A stretch of DNA of 64,000 nt from Balanoglossus misakiensis (GCA_040954595.2 CM082596.2:11346001-11410000); one strand, 5' to 3'. Positions 45,863 to 60,673 are shown, counted from the stretch's first letter. Numbers and translations: made by a program. The notes: generated by a model from the sequence alone, not told the origin.

Positions 45863-46940
45863 TTATATCATGCTACCGTCCGCAATTCTGATTGGACGAG
45901 AGCTAAATCCAGCGATGCTAAAATACTCAATAATGCACTGCTGGCAGTGGTAAAACGGGCTTTCTGTTTGCCACATGGGTTTGTTCTTTAGGTTGTTGTA
46001 TGTGTTTACACTCAGCATGTTTATTGTAGAACCAGGGTCGATCAGTGAGGCAACTGCTGTTTGTTCTATTTGCACTGTTACTCGAGGCCTCCTGCCATTT
46101 GATTGTTGTGCAGTGAAGCAGTATTCATCTCCCGAGCTGTCTTCCACTTTATGCACAGCTTTGACAGTTTCATCCTTGTCTACCCTATTTGCCTTGCCTT
46201 TTGATCGGCAGCATTTGGCAAAATGGTTATGTTTGCCACACTTCCTGCATGACTTGCCTTTAGCTGGACATACTGAGTCATGTGGATAGGTGCCACCACA
46301 ATAATAACAAGTGGACGGTCCTTTCGCTGGCTGCTGATGAGCTCTCTTTTGTTTATTTGGTTTCGGGCGTTGGTGGCGCTGTTTTCTGACCGCATTCACT
46401 GATGCCGTATCTGCACCATTATTTTGGGTTTTCTCCTCAATCCCACTAGCCTGAACCTCTGATACCTCAAATGAATGGCTGTACTCAGTATATTCTCTAG
46501 TGTCGTCTCCTCCCGAAGAGCACGACGTCTGAGACGGGCTGATGTGAATCCTCGTATGATTTGTGATTTGACCTCTTGATCCTTTTTGGTGAAGTCACAT
46601 ATGTTTCTGCTAGGCGTTGCAAACAAGTGTGATAGGCATCAATCGATTCGCCGTTGTTTTGTATGGTGTCTCTGAAGATGAATCGTTCGTATTCAATGTT
46701 CCGTTTGGGTGAGAAGTACGACGTAAGCTTTAATTTGGCTGTTTCACAGCTCGTTCCTGTATCTGGTAGAGTATCAAAGAAGTCGGAAACTTCCTCACCT
46801 GCCCAGTGCAATAGCAGTGCACGTTGTGGCTTGTCATCTGTAATGTTGAATGCGACAAATGCGTTTTCTACTCTAGCCATGTACTTTTTCCATCTCGTAC
46901 TGGTGGTTGTCGGGTCTGAATGAACAGGAAAACTCGGCAT
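45863..46940 (-). pseudogene. gag: Ty3/gypsy gag-pro fragment (unit C)
   Basis: Copy of 2090-3167 with the same frameshifts and truncation; the end reads IADGS as in unit B. The LTR copy lies at 46984-47155. Confidence 0.88.
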
Positions 46941-46971
46941 TGATGGCTAGCTGATTCTCCATGTTCTCCGT

Positions 46972-47155
46972 CCTCGTCGCCAAATATAGAATCGTGGGTG
47001 GGCAATAATGACAACACGAGACACCAAGTCCGGCATGTAAGAGTGAGAGTGCCTAGCCACGTTCACGCACTTTATTCATAATGACCCGAATGTTGCATTA
47101 CGTCATTTTACAGAATGTATAAAGTATAGATGCTCACTAGTGTTTGGACACTACA
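46972..47155 (-). mobile_element. Gypsy 5' LTR and primer-binding-like site (unit C)
   Basis: Copy of 3199-3382; minus-strand start TGTAGTGTCC at 47155. Confidence 0.7.
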
Positions 47156-47356
47156 ATATACATGTGACTGCAGTGTCTTTCCAATCATGAATTTGCAAGG
47201 TGTCCTTCGGAGAAAATCTTCTGATTCTCTTTTCTGATTTGCTTTGCATATTTAACTTAATGATCTAATGTGTTGGAATTCCCTGTCTCAAATTTTTGAT
47301 GATCAGTCTCTGCCCCATTGCTCATCGTCCCAACTTTCTTGTGTATTGAAAACCAG

Positions 47357-47479
47357 GAATCAACCAATGTGATCCCGATCTGTGCTTGAAGAGTGGTTTC
47401 TGCCAGATGACATCTGGATCATGTGAACTGTACACATGTTTCTGTCAGAATTGTTACACTGGTGACCTTTGTGAACAAC
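47357..47479 (+). CDS. EGF-like exon 2, intact (unit C)
   Basis: Open copy of 3584-3706. The last exon base is C instead of A (CAAC before GTAAGT), which alters the spliced codon. Confidence 0.88.
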
Positions 47480-49610
47480 GTAAGTTTTGATTTATTGTCT
47501 TGGGTTAATAATTTATACAGTTCAAAGTATCACCATTTCTTTCAATATGTAGATTTTTTTGTTTTTCTCTACAAGTGTAATCAAGATCTGCATGAAAATT
47601 TGTGTCGCTGTCACCAAACCTAGCTAGTCCATACAACCAACAGTATGAATCACCACCTCATACTGGGCGTAGCCATAGGCCCTAACCCTAATAGTTACGT
47701 ACTTATGAGCATTTATGTTATATATAGTTCAAAGGTCACCAAGGTCATCTGACATTGCGGCGAAATGATTTGGTCCAATAGTTGTACCTGTCCACCAAAA
47801 ATCAGCTCCCTAGGTGTATTAGTTAGCGTAGAAATAGATATGTGTTTTTCAAGGTGGGTCAAAGGTCAAGGGGTCACCCGAAATTTGGCTTCTCATTTCG
47901 GCCCCTTGGTCAGTCCCTGTTCACTCCATAAATGGAGACGTGTTCTGCGCAACCGCAGTACGTGTAACCTCGTGAACTCAGATGTGCACATGCGTACAGC
48001 AGACCCTGTTCACTCCATAAATGGAGACGTGTTCTGCGCAACCACAGCTGGACCTGTGAAAGATCAAATCCGATCGACATATTTAGTTTCCGTATATTAT
48101 ATTGACCAATGCAGACTAAATCTAATAGAATTACTACATGTAGTATATCGTGTATAATACACACGTTTGGCAATATTGCAGTTTGAGTGTTAGATGCAGA
48201 CGTGTATACCCGATCTAAATTTCCGACCTACACATGTACATGTATCACTGTTCACATGTACATACACCGTAACTGCGTTCTGAAAATGACATGGTATTTT
48301 CAAAATGTTACCCCAGATTACCCCATCATGAAACTCACACCCATTGTCCAGCAGTAGTTAGTTGACTATCCTATTCACTCAAAACAAAAAGAACGGGTGT
48401 GAAAAAGTCACTAAAACAGCATTGATACAGAGGTGTATAACACTGTCCATGATTTCAAGAGAAAAACATGAACGCAGCCCAGGCAGATCGGTCACTGTAT
48501 GTGGCGATATCTTTCTAAGTATTTCACTCAACTTGTACAGACGATGCCATGCTGTCTTCTGGAATGTGCTGGTAACGTCACACATCGAAACATATTGATG
48601 ATGCCCTTCCCTGCGGCTCGGGCATCATGAATATTATTAAGGTCAAAGATCACCATCCCTTGTGCAGGCAAAAGATCATGATATTGCCCTCGCTAACATG
48701 TGTTATTATTTAAATACGATGTTGTCATAGCTTTACTATGCAGGTATAGTAAAGCATATGCCTTGGTCCAGACCCCCCCCCCCCCCCCATGGTCAATGAA
48801 AAAATATGAAATATAATGATCAAAAATCTTCTTCTCAAAATCGGCATACCCTAATTTGAAAATTTCGCCCTTATATGGTCATCAGGTCACTTGACTAATT
48901 TAACATTCACGGACGTACTGCACCAGATCTCATTGGCCTGCATCATTGTGCCAAATTTGAGAATTGTAGGTTTAGCCGTTTTCAAGATCATAGTGGCCGA
49001 TGAAAGTGCCCAAGAAGAAGAAAAATGCCAGCAATACCAAAAGGGGCCCCGCTCATAGGGGCTTGGGCCCCCCAAAACGCCAGTAATACCAATAGGGGCC
49101 CCGCCCATAGGGGCTTGGGCCCCTAATAAGTCAGTTGTAAAGTTATTACTGAGCTTGAATTTCACTAGCGCCTAAAAGTAAACAAAAACTGATGGTCAAA
49201 GTATCACAAGCTTTATTTTGGTTTGATGTAGGATGTAATATGCTTATAGCACACTGCCAAATTAATGTCAACCAATAAGACCGGTAGGATATGATCGAAA
49301 ACCACACGTATTAATGTGTAAAAGGCCGAACTTCCCAATAAATTTGGGTAGCCGACTACAGAAAGAGTCGAACCGATGCATGAACTGAAGTATCAAGACA
49401 CATGGACTATTATTTATTGTTTCAGCAATTTGACTTAAATTTATAATTTCCTATGGCAGTTTTTGCCGACAAGAATCAATGCCCGACCAAACAAAATGGA
49501 CATTTTCACGTGATCGTTACTGAGGTCACAAGTTAGCCAAGCCCTCATACACGCGCTATTCGGAAGTATCGGTGATCTGTTTATGTGTTTAGCTAAGGTG
49601 GTAAACTGTT

Positions 49611-52255
49611 CATCAATCAATCAATCAGTCAATCAAAAGGACTTATAGAGCACCAAACTCCACTGCAATAGTGTTCAATAGCGCTTTACAATGTAAAGTT
49701 ACTGTTAATAGGCTCTGTTAAACAGATAAGTCTTGATGTGTTTCTTGAAACTGTCAAGGCTAGGTGACTGGTATACTTCTATTGGGACATTGTTCCAAAT
49801 GAGTGGGGCGATATACGAAAAAGCATGATCGCCGTACGTTTTCTTCTTACTCCATGGTACATGAAGTAGAAATTTGTCATTTGATCGAAGAAGTCTTGTT
49901 GAAGTTTTCAGATGGATTAAGTCAGTGATGTAAGCTGGTGCTGTGTTGTTTAATGCCTTATATGTCATAAGCAAGATCTTGTATTGGATTCTATAGTGTA
50001 CAGGCATCCAATGTAAATCCATGAGAACAAGAGTAATATGATCCGTTTTACGGGTACGAGAAACGATCCTGGCTGCAGAATTCAGGGCATGCTGTAGCGG
50101 TTGAATGCATGATGATGGTAAACCACAGAGTAGTGCATTACAGTAGTCCAGTTTTGATGTGATTAGAGCATGAACCAGCATCTGGCAAACTTCCTTAGTG
50201 AGGTAACGGCGAATGTGGCTGATTTGACGCAGATGGAAGAAAATTGACTTGCAAATTGCATTAATGTGCTTATTGAAAGTGTAATTGTCGTCGAATGTCA
50301 CACCTATATTCCGTGCAGAATTCACAATTTGAACACAACATGATCCAATGCTAATGTGGTTTATGGGACGAGGCGAGCGGTTGAACTGAGACCTTATCAG
50401 GAGTACCTCGGGTTTGCCACCATTGAGTTGAAGTTTATTATGTGTCATCCAGGTTTTTATTTCGTGAACTGCCCTTTCCATCTTGTCTAATGTACTATCC
50501 AGTGCCATACAAATATCGTTGTTGACTTTAGTAAGTGCTGTTTCGGTACTGTGATCCTTTCGGTACGCTGACTGCAGTGGTTCTTGTAGTGAGTTGGTAG
50601 TCAAATATGATGTCAGTTGTTGTGCTACAATCTTCCCGATTACTTTTGACAGGAAGGTTAGGTTTGAAACAGGTCTATAGTTCTTGAAAATGTTTTTGTC
50701 GAGCGAAGGTTTCTTGAGTACATTGGTGTGATGACTGCTATTTTAAGTTATTCAGGAACAGTTCCAGTTTTGAGTGACAAATTGATAATTGTGGCTATGA
50801 TAGTGAGCAGATTACCAAGACATTGCTTAACAAGTGCTGTAGGGATGAGATCAAGTACACGTGTTTTAGATGGAGAGCCAGAGATAACTTTGCTGATTTC
50901 TTCGTCTTTAGCTGTGTGGAATTCAGGAAGTGTTGATGAGACTGCTGGGTGCAGAAATTGGTAATCTTTTGAAGTAGGGTTTACCATGTCAAGGCTGGAA
51001 CGGATAGACGTGATTTTAGTGATGAAATATTTACTGAATGAATCTGCTAAGTCTATTTTCGCAGTATGGTCAGGTAGAGTCTTTTCTTGTTGCTTGCCAG
51101 CCATGGTTGATATGATTTGAAATAGTGACTTCTGGTTACCATACTTTTCCTCAATTAGATGTGAGAAGTATGACTTTTTGGCAGCTCTGATTAAGTGATT
51201 GACATTTCTGCACTCATGTTGATATATCTCACGATGAATCTCCAGCTTAGTTTTTCGCCACAGATGTTCAGCCTTCCGTCTATTCTTTTTTGCAATGTCG
51301 ATTTCATGAGTATACCATTTGGTACCTGGACGTATGATCACTGTACGCTTTTGAAGTGGTGCGTGGGCTTGAAGAACTTCACTGACGTGTTGGTTATAAG
51401 CTGATATGGCTGAGGAGAGGTCATTTGGAGGCTAGGACATTTGATGTATTTTGTCGAGATCATGGCTGAAACTATCAATTGAAATGGCAGATACGACGAT
51501 AAGATATTTGACGTCTACTGTGTGTTGGTTTCGGAAGAGCAAGTTTTGCATTGACAGGATTGTGATCAGAGAGTTCCAAGCAGTCTACAGAGACACTCTT
51601 GATGTTAGACGCAGAGTTAGATAAGATGAGATCAAGAGTATGACCCTTTCTGTGTGTTGGTTGTTGGACCCATTGTTTCAGATTACAGGCGCTGATGATT
51701 CCATTGAATTTCTGTGTTACTGGATTCTTATCATCTTCTAGGTGAATATTGAAATCTCCTACGATGAAGAGATTACTTGAGCAGGTGACATACTTCTCAA
51801 GTGTTGTACTGAACTCTTCCATGAACTGTGGTGCGGTGAATTTATTCTTAACTGATGGTGGTGGACGGTAGACAAGAATTATTTTCATGGAAAGTTTCTG
51901 GTGAAGAATAGTTGCTTCCGCTGTCTCAAAAGATTTAACAGAGAGAATAGGCTTCCAAGCTGTTAATTTTAGTGCTAGCTTATGAATTTAAGATAAGTCT
52001 TCACCGATCTTGCCAACCTCAGGTAGATGTTTGACAGCATAGCCTGGTGGTGTACATTCAGCCATTACGTGTTCGTCACCAGATTCCTTCAACCATGTTT
52101 CAGTGAGTACAAGAATATCAATGTCTTTATCTGTGATGTAGTCTGCAATGTCTAATGATTTGCATCTAGCTGAGCGGACATTCCATGTAGAGAGTAGAAG
52201 TTCACACGTATTGTGGATAGGGTGGATCTTGAATACTGCATAGTTACTCTTCAAT
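49611..52255 (-). mobile_element. CR1/L2-like non-LTR element, RT core deleted (unit C)
   Basis: Copy of 6236-8880 with the same stop, frameshifts and RT core deletion. Blocks are at 52254-51988, 51888-51475, 51341-50748 and 50604-49705. HWLPV reads HWMPV in the last block. Confidence 0.9.
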
Positions 52256-52711
52256 AGATATTTAGTGACTCGCTAACTGTTGCGATTCGTGTGTGTGTAA
52301 TTTACGTACTTCAAGTTAAATATCGCAACTAGCCGTAATGTTTGACTAGGGGGAGCACCTATACTAATGCGAGAACCAGGGATTGAAAGTTGCACCTGTA
52401 TTTTGATCCCTTAGTTACCCTTATAAGTACATTTGTAGTCTAATAACCATAGCTCTATTGCAAACCATTCTTTCCGTAGTTTCTTGTTTCAAATATTGTA
52501 ATCTGAATTTATTTTGATGTTTAACAGGTGTGATTATCTGTATTTGCGACCATTTTGAAAAAAATTGGTTGCCATGGAAACTCTTCAACAGATATTTAGT
52601 GACCGGACGCGCAGTGTTTCCGGTTTATGTTCTGCACGTATATCCTTGATGAAGTTTGCTGGCTAGAGGGCTCCTAAACCTCCCTAATATTTGACGTCTT
52701 CACTCCTACAG

Positions 52712-53545
52712 GACTGCGCAGCTGGAAGTTAAAGTTCAGCATGTTCTGAAGCATGCACGCTGTGTCCAGGGGTTTCATGTGTGGAACAGCCAGCCTCTCA
52801 TCACCAACATAATGCGGACTGGGATATTTTGCCAACAATGGAAGTATAGACTGTACGCCTTGTCCTGCCCCGGGTATAAGTGCCAATATGATGGTATGTC
52901 GGAGCCAGAGGTGTGTGAAGATGGATACTACACTAATATAGATGATGAGTCAGCACTTAAAGTTTGGGCATTACTGAGTAATCTTTCACTTAAGGCGGAC
53001 GATCATCTTATGTGCATGTACGTAATTCTGTGCGTACAAACATTACGTCCAGTCCAAATATTCTGCCAATTTTACATCCAATGCATTCAAATAGTGGACT
53101 GCTTCGCTTTCATCCAGTTTTCATGTGCATCGTATAAGTAGACTATTGTTTTGTCCCGTCTTTTCACCAAATTTGCTCTTTTCCAAATCTCCGACACAGA
53201 CTATGATCGTCAAGATCTTGTCTGTTGTTAGAACAGCACACTGCCGTATGGCATTGACTGTATACAGTTTCTGTTACCAATATCTCTGGTTTGGCATTTT
53301 CCTGTCCTCGAAATCAATCCAGAGATTTTTGTCTCCCCAACCCGCGTGAGAATCCCACGTCTTTGAAGGTATGACTGTGACTATAAGATTCTATAAATCT
53401 CTGTTTATTTTCAGCACAAATATCATGTGCTGATTGCCCAGCTGGTAACCAATGTCCAAATGGTAACACTGTGATTTTATGCTCGGCTGGTTATTACAGT
53501 TCGGCTTTGGACAAAGGATGTCTCGCTGTACCTCTTGCATAACAG
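52712..53545 (+). pseudogene. GCC2/GCC3-like exons 1 and 2, disrupted (unit C)
   Basis: Exons at 52712-52893 and 53415-53545, with the same lesions as in unit A. Confidence 0.65.
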
Positions 53546-53799
53546 GTAAACTTCTACCCACCCACCTTTATTTCCAACATCAAACATTAGGTCAGGTAAT
53601 TTACTAACTGAAAAATAGGATGGGAACATTTTCTATTTCTGTATTTAAAATTTACTGATATAATATATGAATAAAAAAATGACAATTTTTCCAAATTTGA
53701 ATAGACCTCTATTTATGAAAATAATTAAAATTTGCACCAAATTTTTACAGTGGTATTCAAAGGTTAACTTGGTGTGTAAATTCTCTGTTTGATTTACAG

Positions 53800-53933
53800 A
53801 TCAAATGGTGCTGAACATTGTACTATTTGTGAGCAAGGGTACGCCTGCACAGATCAGTGTACATCGCAATTCAAGTGTACCAAGGGTTACGTGTCATTGG
53901 CTGGTGCAACAAACTGTACCATATGTACAAATG
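53800..53933 (+). CDS. GCC2/GCC3-like exon 3, open (unit C)
   Basis: Copy of 10425-10558, open in the cysteine-rich frame. Confidence 0.65.
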
Positions 53934-54314
53934 GTAAGATTGTGGTACTTGTTCAGTTTGCTGTGTGATGAAACTGAGGGGTATGTGTGTATGCATGTAT
54001 GTGTTTACAACAGATTTTTAAGTCAGTGCGACTGGGGGTATGTGTGTGTGTGTGTATGTATGTATGTGTTTACAACAGATTATCAACTCAGTGCGAGATC
54101 TTGCGAGACCCGGTTAGCCATGTGAGATCTCGCAGAGTCTTATGATATTCAGAAAATGGTTGATTAGAAATGACGTTTAATGTCCTCCAAAGAATTTTCT
54201 ACATGCCTGTATACTTGTCTCAGAATTATGAAGTGAATCATCTCAAGTAATTTGTTATTTTAAATGACACTGTATCACAAATACTTCACTAAAAACCTCA
54301 TTTTCTTTGATCAG

Positions 54315-54834
54315 ATGAAATAAGTGAGGAGCCTGCACGCACATCCCATCTTCTGTGCCCTGCTGGACAATCGTGTTCAGATCCAATGTAAGATCCGCTT
54401 GACTGTGGCAATGGTGAATATGCTATGGAAGGCGACGGCACATGCACGCCTTGTCCAGCAGGATCCAAGTGTCCAACCATGTCACCCGTAGTGGATTGTT
54501 CAACAGTTACTGGTAAGTTGGGCTGCAAATCACTCTTGTGACTTCCCTGTGTTATAGCATGACATACACAGAAAATTAAACTGTTATGCTCATTGGAGTT
54601 GATATTGTGATGCACTTTGAAAAACACAATGATTCCACTGAAGAGGTATTGTACAGTAACACCGGTGATTACGGACATCTCTCTAATAAGGGATCGTTGG
54701 ACCAAACCAATCGTTCTTTGAATTTTTTCTGTGATAGGTTCATACTCGCTAGGTTCGGCCACGTCCTTCTGGTTATGAATGCACAACTACAAGTGTCACA
54801 CAGTGCGCTACAGGGCAGTAAAGTGTTGAAGGAG
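54315..54834 (+). pseudogene. GCC2/GCC3-like exons 4 and 5 with stops (unit C)
   Basis: Exons at 54315-54512 and about 54728-54834. The first keeps the TAA and has lost one GAT codon near its end (V-V-D-C instead of V-V-D-D-C). Confidence 0.7.
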
Positions 54835-54953
54835 GTAAGTCTTGAAATCTCTTTTCTTCTGGTCTCGATTTGAACATGGTTCCACAAGTTGTTTACATCA
54901 CTTGTAGTTTTACATATTTTTTGAGTTCAACAGCTATGCTATACATGGTGTCC

Positions 54954-55945
54954 TGAGAAGTCGACCAGTATGAGAAGTCGGTATCGGCCAGTACGAGAAG
55001 TCGGCCTGTGGGAGAGAACCCTGGTACTTTGTGTTATATATAACTGTTTCACTACGAAATGTTTCCTTGATGTACAGGAGCTGAGATATTTGTACAAATA
55101 GCCGATGAATTTTAAAACTGTCTGTTCACTTTGCATGTACGTCACCGGGGTACGTCAACATCAGTCACCTGCACTTCTTGCGCTGCGCCAGTAGTCAGTT
55201 CCTCGTCACGTTTGTTTGTTTGGTGTTGTCTCAAAGTATGCATATACACATACATCTTCTATGTATTTTAGTAGGCTTTGAAACAACTCCCTGTAAAGGG
55301 ACAAAGTCTCTCTCTCGCTGCCCTTTTTCCATTAATAATATTTGATACAAGACACCATTTATTTATTCTAAATGTGGATATATAGTGAATCAACGTTCAA
55401 CCACACACAACTTCAATCCAACTTGTAGACACGAGAGTGAAAAACTTGCCAAAATGAATAATCGTTGTTTACCATTTATTCATTTTGGCGGGATTTTTAC
55501 ACTCATATCCTACAAACGGGATGGAATTTGTCTGTAGTTGAATGTGGATTCTCAATATATCCACATGTAGAATAATGTGAACGGTGTCTTGTATCAAACA
55601 TAATTAATGGAAAAAGGTTTGCGCGAGAGAGACTTTGTCCCTTTAATCAGAAATGTCACAGGAATTTGGCGAACAACCTAAGCTCCTTACGCGGATACGG
55701 GGCTGGGGAACCGGTACGGATGCCAGACGCCATTATTTGAAATGACGCCATTGTGTTGTCAAGAATTTGGGAAATCCGTCCAAATGAAAATATTTAGTGC
55801 AATTATATTTTATTAAGTGTTGTTATAAGTAATCTGGGTCATCACTGCACTATTCGGGTACAAGTTCAACAACTGGCCGACTTCTCGTACTGGCCGACTT
55901 CTCATACGCGCGTACTGGCCGACTTCTAATCTGGCCGACTTCTCA
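54954..55945. mobile_element. TIR element with nested foldback element (unit C)
   Basis: Copy of 11582-12573, with the nested element at 55304-55645. Confidence 0.75.
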
Positions 55946-56130
55946 TGTATTCCTATACATTAGTGAAAATTGGGGAAACTGGTGTTTTTCAGACAACTTA
56001 TGAAGTCCCTTTCGCAGTATTAACTCTAAAACAGCGGGTGATATTCCTTTTAAAATTTAACCAAATAAGCATACTTGAACTCTGTCATATCGGCAAAACA
56101 CTCACTACACAAGCTGCTGTTATTCTACAG

Positions 56131-56347
56131 ACATGACATGTGCTGATTGCGGCGTAGGTAACTACTGTCCAGATGGGTCAGACAGCCCCATTCCTTGTCC
56201 ATCAAGTTATTATGCTGACACAGCCACAGATGTATCCTGTACCCCTTGCGATCCAGGCTGTCAGTGTGCAGCAACATCACCCACTTGCCTGCACATCAAG
56301 AACCTACTCTCTGGGACCATCAACAACATGTACTCCCCTTCTACCAG
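56131..56347 (+). CDS. GCC2/GCC3-like exon 6, intact (unit C)
   Basis: Open copy of 12759-12975. Confidence 0.75.
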
Positions 56348-57167
56348 GTTTGTAGTCGTCTTAGTCGTAAAAACATATTTAAGGTGTTGCGCACCTCGAA
56401 ATAAAGGGTCGTCTGATCATGTTTAAATTAATACTGATGATACTATGACTTCTAAACATTTAATCTATGGAATAAAAATTGGGGGTCAACCATCTAGAGT
56501 TTTGAAAAAGCGCCCTTTATCTAGCACCTCTTTCAGATTTTGCCAGGCTCGTAGATTTTTGTAAAATGGCCTCAAAAATAAGAATTTTGGGAGGTTTGTC
56601 ATATTTTTTCACCATTGTAGAATCTAAATGTTCTGAATTATTTTATTTTTAGCAATTTTGAGATTGATTCATATTCAGTATGATAATCGCATGTCAATAC
56701 AACTGTTACATTAAAGGAAAAGTTCAAATCCGCCTAAAACCACATTGCATTGGTACCTAGTTAAGTTGTCCTCACTTCTGACGCAAAATTTTGATGTGCA
56801 ATGCACGTGTCTGTGAAATTGACGAATAAAAAAATTGTATACCAGTGCAAAATTAAAAACTCCCTGTGCAGCCATCTTGGCAACTGCATGCTGGGAAAAG
56901 TACTCGGATGATGACGAAAAAGTTTCGGGGTTCCGTGTAGTGCTACCCCGGAATACAATGTTGGGTGCAGACTACAACTATGGAAAAGAGATGCAGAATG
57001 TCATGTGATATAGTAGTGAAAACAAATACACGTTGGTTCACGTATTTCAGCTCTCAGCAATCAGGGTGCATTGAAAGGCCTTGATTGGTGTGATATTCAC
57101 AATTGATTATTATAAATACTTACAGTTGTATACTGTTTTATTTTGTAAATATTGTGTACATTTGCAG

Positions 57168-58545
57168 CAATGAATCCGTGCGAACACAAACCTTAACCCA
57201 TGCCGGAATGCTGGTACTTGCCAAGCAATCCAGGGATCTTGTACAGGCGTCACATGTCAATGTGCTGGCTGCTACCTGGGCTTCACATGTGAAACACGTG
57301 AGTACAGTACTTTGTCATTTATTAAAAAATCTAAGTGCTGAGGTACATTGTAGTAATAATAGCAGGTGTAGTCATTATCATCATCATCATCATCATCATC
57401 TTAAAGTCAGTCATATGATCGGTAATAAAAACAGTAAAAAACATAACAGAGAAATAATGAACGTGTACTGGTGTTACCATAGGTAAGTGTTGTATAAAAT
57501 TTTGAATTCCTGTCTTCCAGTTCCTAATCCATGCTTCACTAGTCCTTGTCTCAATGGAGGTACCTGCCAACAACAGGCAAATTCTTGTACTGCCACCATT
57601 GGCATGTGCACAGAGTGTTACTAGGGAACCAGGTGTGAGACAAGTAAGTTTGAATCTATAGCAGTTAATAATGATAATTATCATTTTTTTATTATGATTT
57701 AAACTTCACTGATGTTGTACAAACACAAAAATAGAAATAATAATAATAATAATAATAATAATAATTTATTTGTATAGCGTCAGTATCCACAAAAAATGTG
57801 ATCAATGATGCTTAAAGCAAAAGTACAATACAACAAATGGCTAAAAAACAGATTTAAAAAGTAAAGTTTTAACATTTGATTTAAAAACAGATAAGTCTGG
57901 TGCCTGGCGAATGGTGAGTGGAAGATTATTCCAAAGAATTGGAGCAGCAACAGTAAAAGCACGATCACCATAACTCTTGGTGCGTGATCGAACAGGGCAG
58001 AGTTTGAACTGATCAGCTGACCTTAAATTGCGACACGGAACATATAGATTAGTCATGCTAGAAAGATAGATTGGACCAAGTTTATGAATGGATTTAAAAA
58101 TGAGAACTAACATCTTAAAAACAATACGCTCTGTAACAGGTAGCCAGTGCAACTGATACAAAATTGGAGTGATGTGACAGGTGATTTTTGAACGAGTAAC
58201 AATTAGAAAGGGATAGCAGCTTAGCTCTATTCCGTTTCCAAAGTGTTTGTTCTTTTAAACTACCTGTGCATTTTTTTTATTTATTCTGCTTATGCTAATA
58301 TGCTAATTTGTTGGTTTGTCACATCACAATTTTTGTAGGAAACTCACCCCTGGGAATTTTTTTCAGTCACTTACATACATTCATAATCACATGACATTGA
58401 TGATCATGGAAAATTTGACCCTTTTCCTTGTAGGACTCAACCAGTGTCCACCAAATCCGTGCCATCTGTCAACCGGCTCGAAATTCCTGCTTTGATCTCA
58501 CCTGCATATGTACTGGTTGCTACAAAGGTGATAGGTGTGAGATAT
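57168..58545 (+). pseudogene. EGF-like exons 3, 4 and 5, disabled (unit C)
   Basis: Exons at 57168-57297 (7-bp insertion), 57521-57643 (TAG) and 58434-58545 (11-bp deletion). The intron between the first two has lost 13 bases near 57437 compared with A and B. Confidence 0.8.
57735..58225 (-). mobile_element. 5'-truncated non-LTR element (unit C)
   Basis: Copy of 14378-14870; RT C-terminal ORF 58161-57841, with N-L-R-S-A-D as in unit B. Confidence 0.85.
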
Positions 58546-59711
58546 GTAAGTATACAGCGCAGTCTCTTTTACCTTTTGTCTCTGATGCATTCAAATACTG
58601 CATGTTTCCTGAGCATAGGTGTAGCCATCACCACAGCAGAGCTTGGAGAGTTCTTGACATCGAATGCAAGATTACACTCTTCCCAATCAAAATCACTTTC
58701 GTAGCGCATAATGTCTTGATTGTCTTAGTTCAAGAAACATTATGCGCGACTGGCCAATTTTACTGCCTTTTGTCAACGCACATCCACTATGGAAATTCTC
58801 ACTCCAGGCCAGATAGTGTAAATTTGCATATGAGTCTACAGGTATGCTTGAAGTCAAGTCAAGCATTTGCAAGGAACCCTCCTCCAGTACACAGGTCTTT
58901 GATTTCATGAAGGGAAGCCCTTGCCTCACAGTCACTGCCACATGATCTATGGAGGTGTGAACAACTTGATACCAGCCTAATATAAGTTGTAGGCACAATC
59001 ACTCCACACACCCTTGCCATAATTCTGCACAGCCTTGTGAAACACCCGGACTGTTAGACAAAAGATGCTTGTTTTGGACGCTGTCAGACTCAGAGGTGCC
59101 AAATTCCTGTTTAACTTGTCCAGATGTGTTCCATTAATGATCGCTGCGTTCAACCACGTTGCACTTTTCTCGTCTTCTGCGAGATGTTCTAAGGTGTTTG
59201 TGACAACTTCACGCAAAACGCGAGACTTTGCGTTAGTTTATACACAGTTTATTTGCAAATTGGATTATTGGGATTTACCTGGAAATAATGTATGCAAAAG
59301 AACATCATTTCAAGAAAAAACTGGAGTTGCGCGTCCTTCTTTCTCTAGTGTCCATGGTCAAACAAGTGAGTATATACTTTCAAGACACCCTGCAAACAAA
59401 CAAGCAATCTTCATTCCGTAGATCTTTAAGCATATTTATGCATTGTAAATTTTGATGTGAAACTTCAAATTTTATTGGTCTTGTTGCCAAACTTCTGAAG
59501 AAATGAGGATATTGTTTTGAAGGGTATTTTATCAGTAGATAACAAATACCATGGCCCTCCATGCAAATACCCACATGGTAAATTAAAACTGTTGCAGGTG
59601 TATTTGATTTCCACATATGGATTACATGTGGGATAATATTGGGTGCTGGCAGTTTCAGTAAATGAACTGCTCTATTGCTGAGATAACAATAGGTTGCACT
59701 TTTTATTGCAG

Positions 59712-59834
59712 TCCAAGATCCATGCCAGCGAAACAGCTGTCTCAACGGGGCTGTATGTAATGCAGTGGCCAACTCCTGCACGGCATATACCTGTGCCTGT
59801 ACTGGTTGCTATGAGGGTAACCGTTGTGAAATAT
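59712..59834 (+). CDS. EGF-like exon 6, intact (unit C)
   Basis: Open 123-bp copy of 16357-16479 with all eight cysteines. Confidence 0.9.
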
Positions 59835-60673
59835 GTAAGTTTCTGACGTACCGTAAATGACAATCTTTTGGGCACTTTCTCTTCACAGCAATTGAATTGT
59901 GTGGTAACTTCTCATTTCTAAAATTTCCCCAAGAGAAAAGAAAGGAAAAGAAAACAGAAATTTCATTTGTATGTCTGTGCAATTTAGGATAGGCACGAAC
60001 TTGTGAGGAAGTGTACGAAGCTGGATGTTTTCATCACTCAAATATACAAGAGTTGCCTCTTGAAGACTAGTGTCTGTAGAGATAATTGTGCATGTGAGGT
60101 AATCTCTCCTAAGGTGGTGCACACATCTGAGTATTAAGTAAAAGAGACGTCCTTAATTATCCTTACTGTTTGGCTTGAAAAATCAATCTTTAATACTAGG
60201 TGTTCTGATTAGAGAGGTGTCCATGAGGTGACTACACCTGTTACTGCCAGTAGTGTTGGACTGGGGCCATCTGTGCCGTAGGTGTGTCGAATTACTGTTT
60301 TATGACACAGCGTGGTATATAAACCCTCATTTTTGGTATTCTCAATGTGATAGATGGACCCATACACCAATAAATGGGGTGGAAGCATTACAAAGTTTCA
60401 TCCTTTCAAAATTTGCTGATGTAGGGTCAAAATTGAGTGTGAGGTGCACGTTAAAAAGGAAAGCCTTCTGTATCATGTTGATGGCACATTTTTTAATTTT
60501 TCAAGATTCTTACAGAAAACTCCTAGCAGCATTATGTTATTTTAAATGTACAGGTTTGAAACAAGGAATGAAGACATTGCTCACATATATAATTTAAACA
60601 AAATGAACATCACAAGTACATGTACAAGTTTTTGACAAGCAGGTCATTGATACTTTCATTTTTGTTTTGGCAG

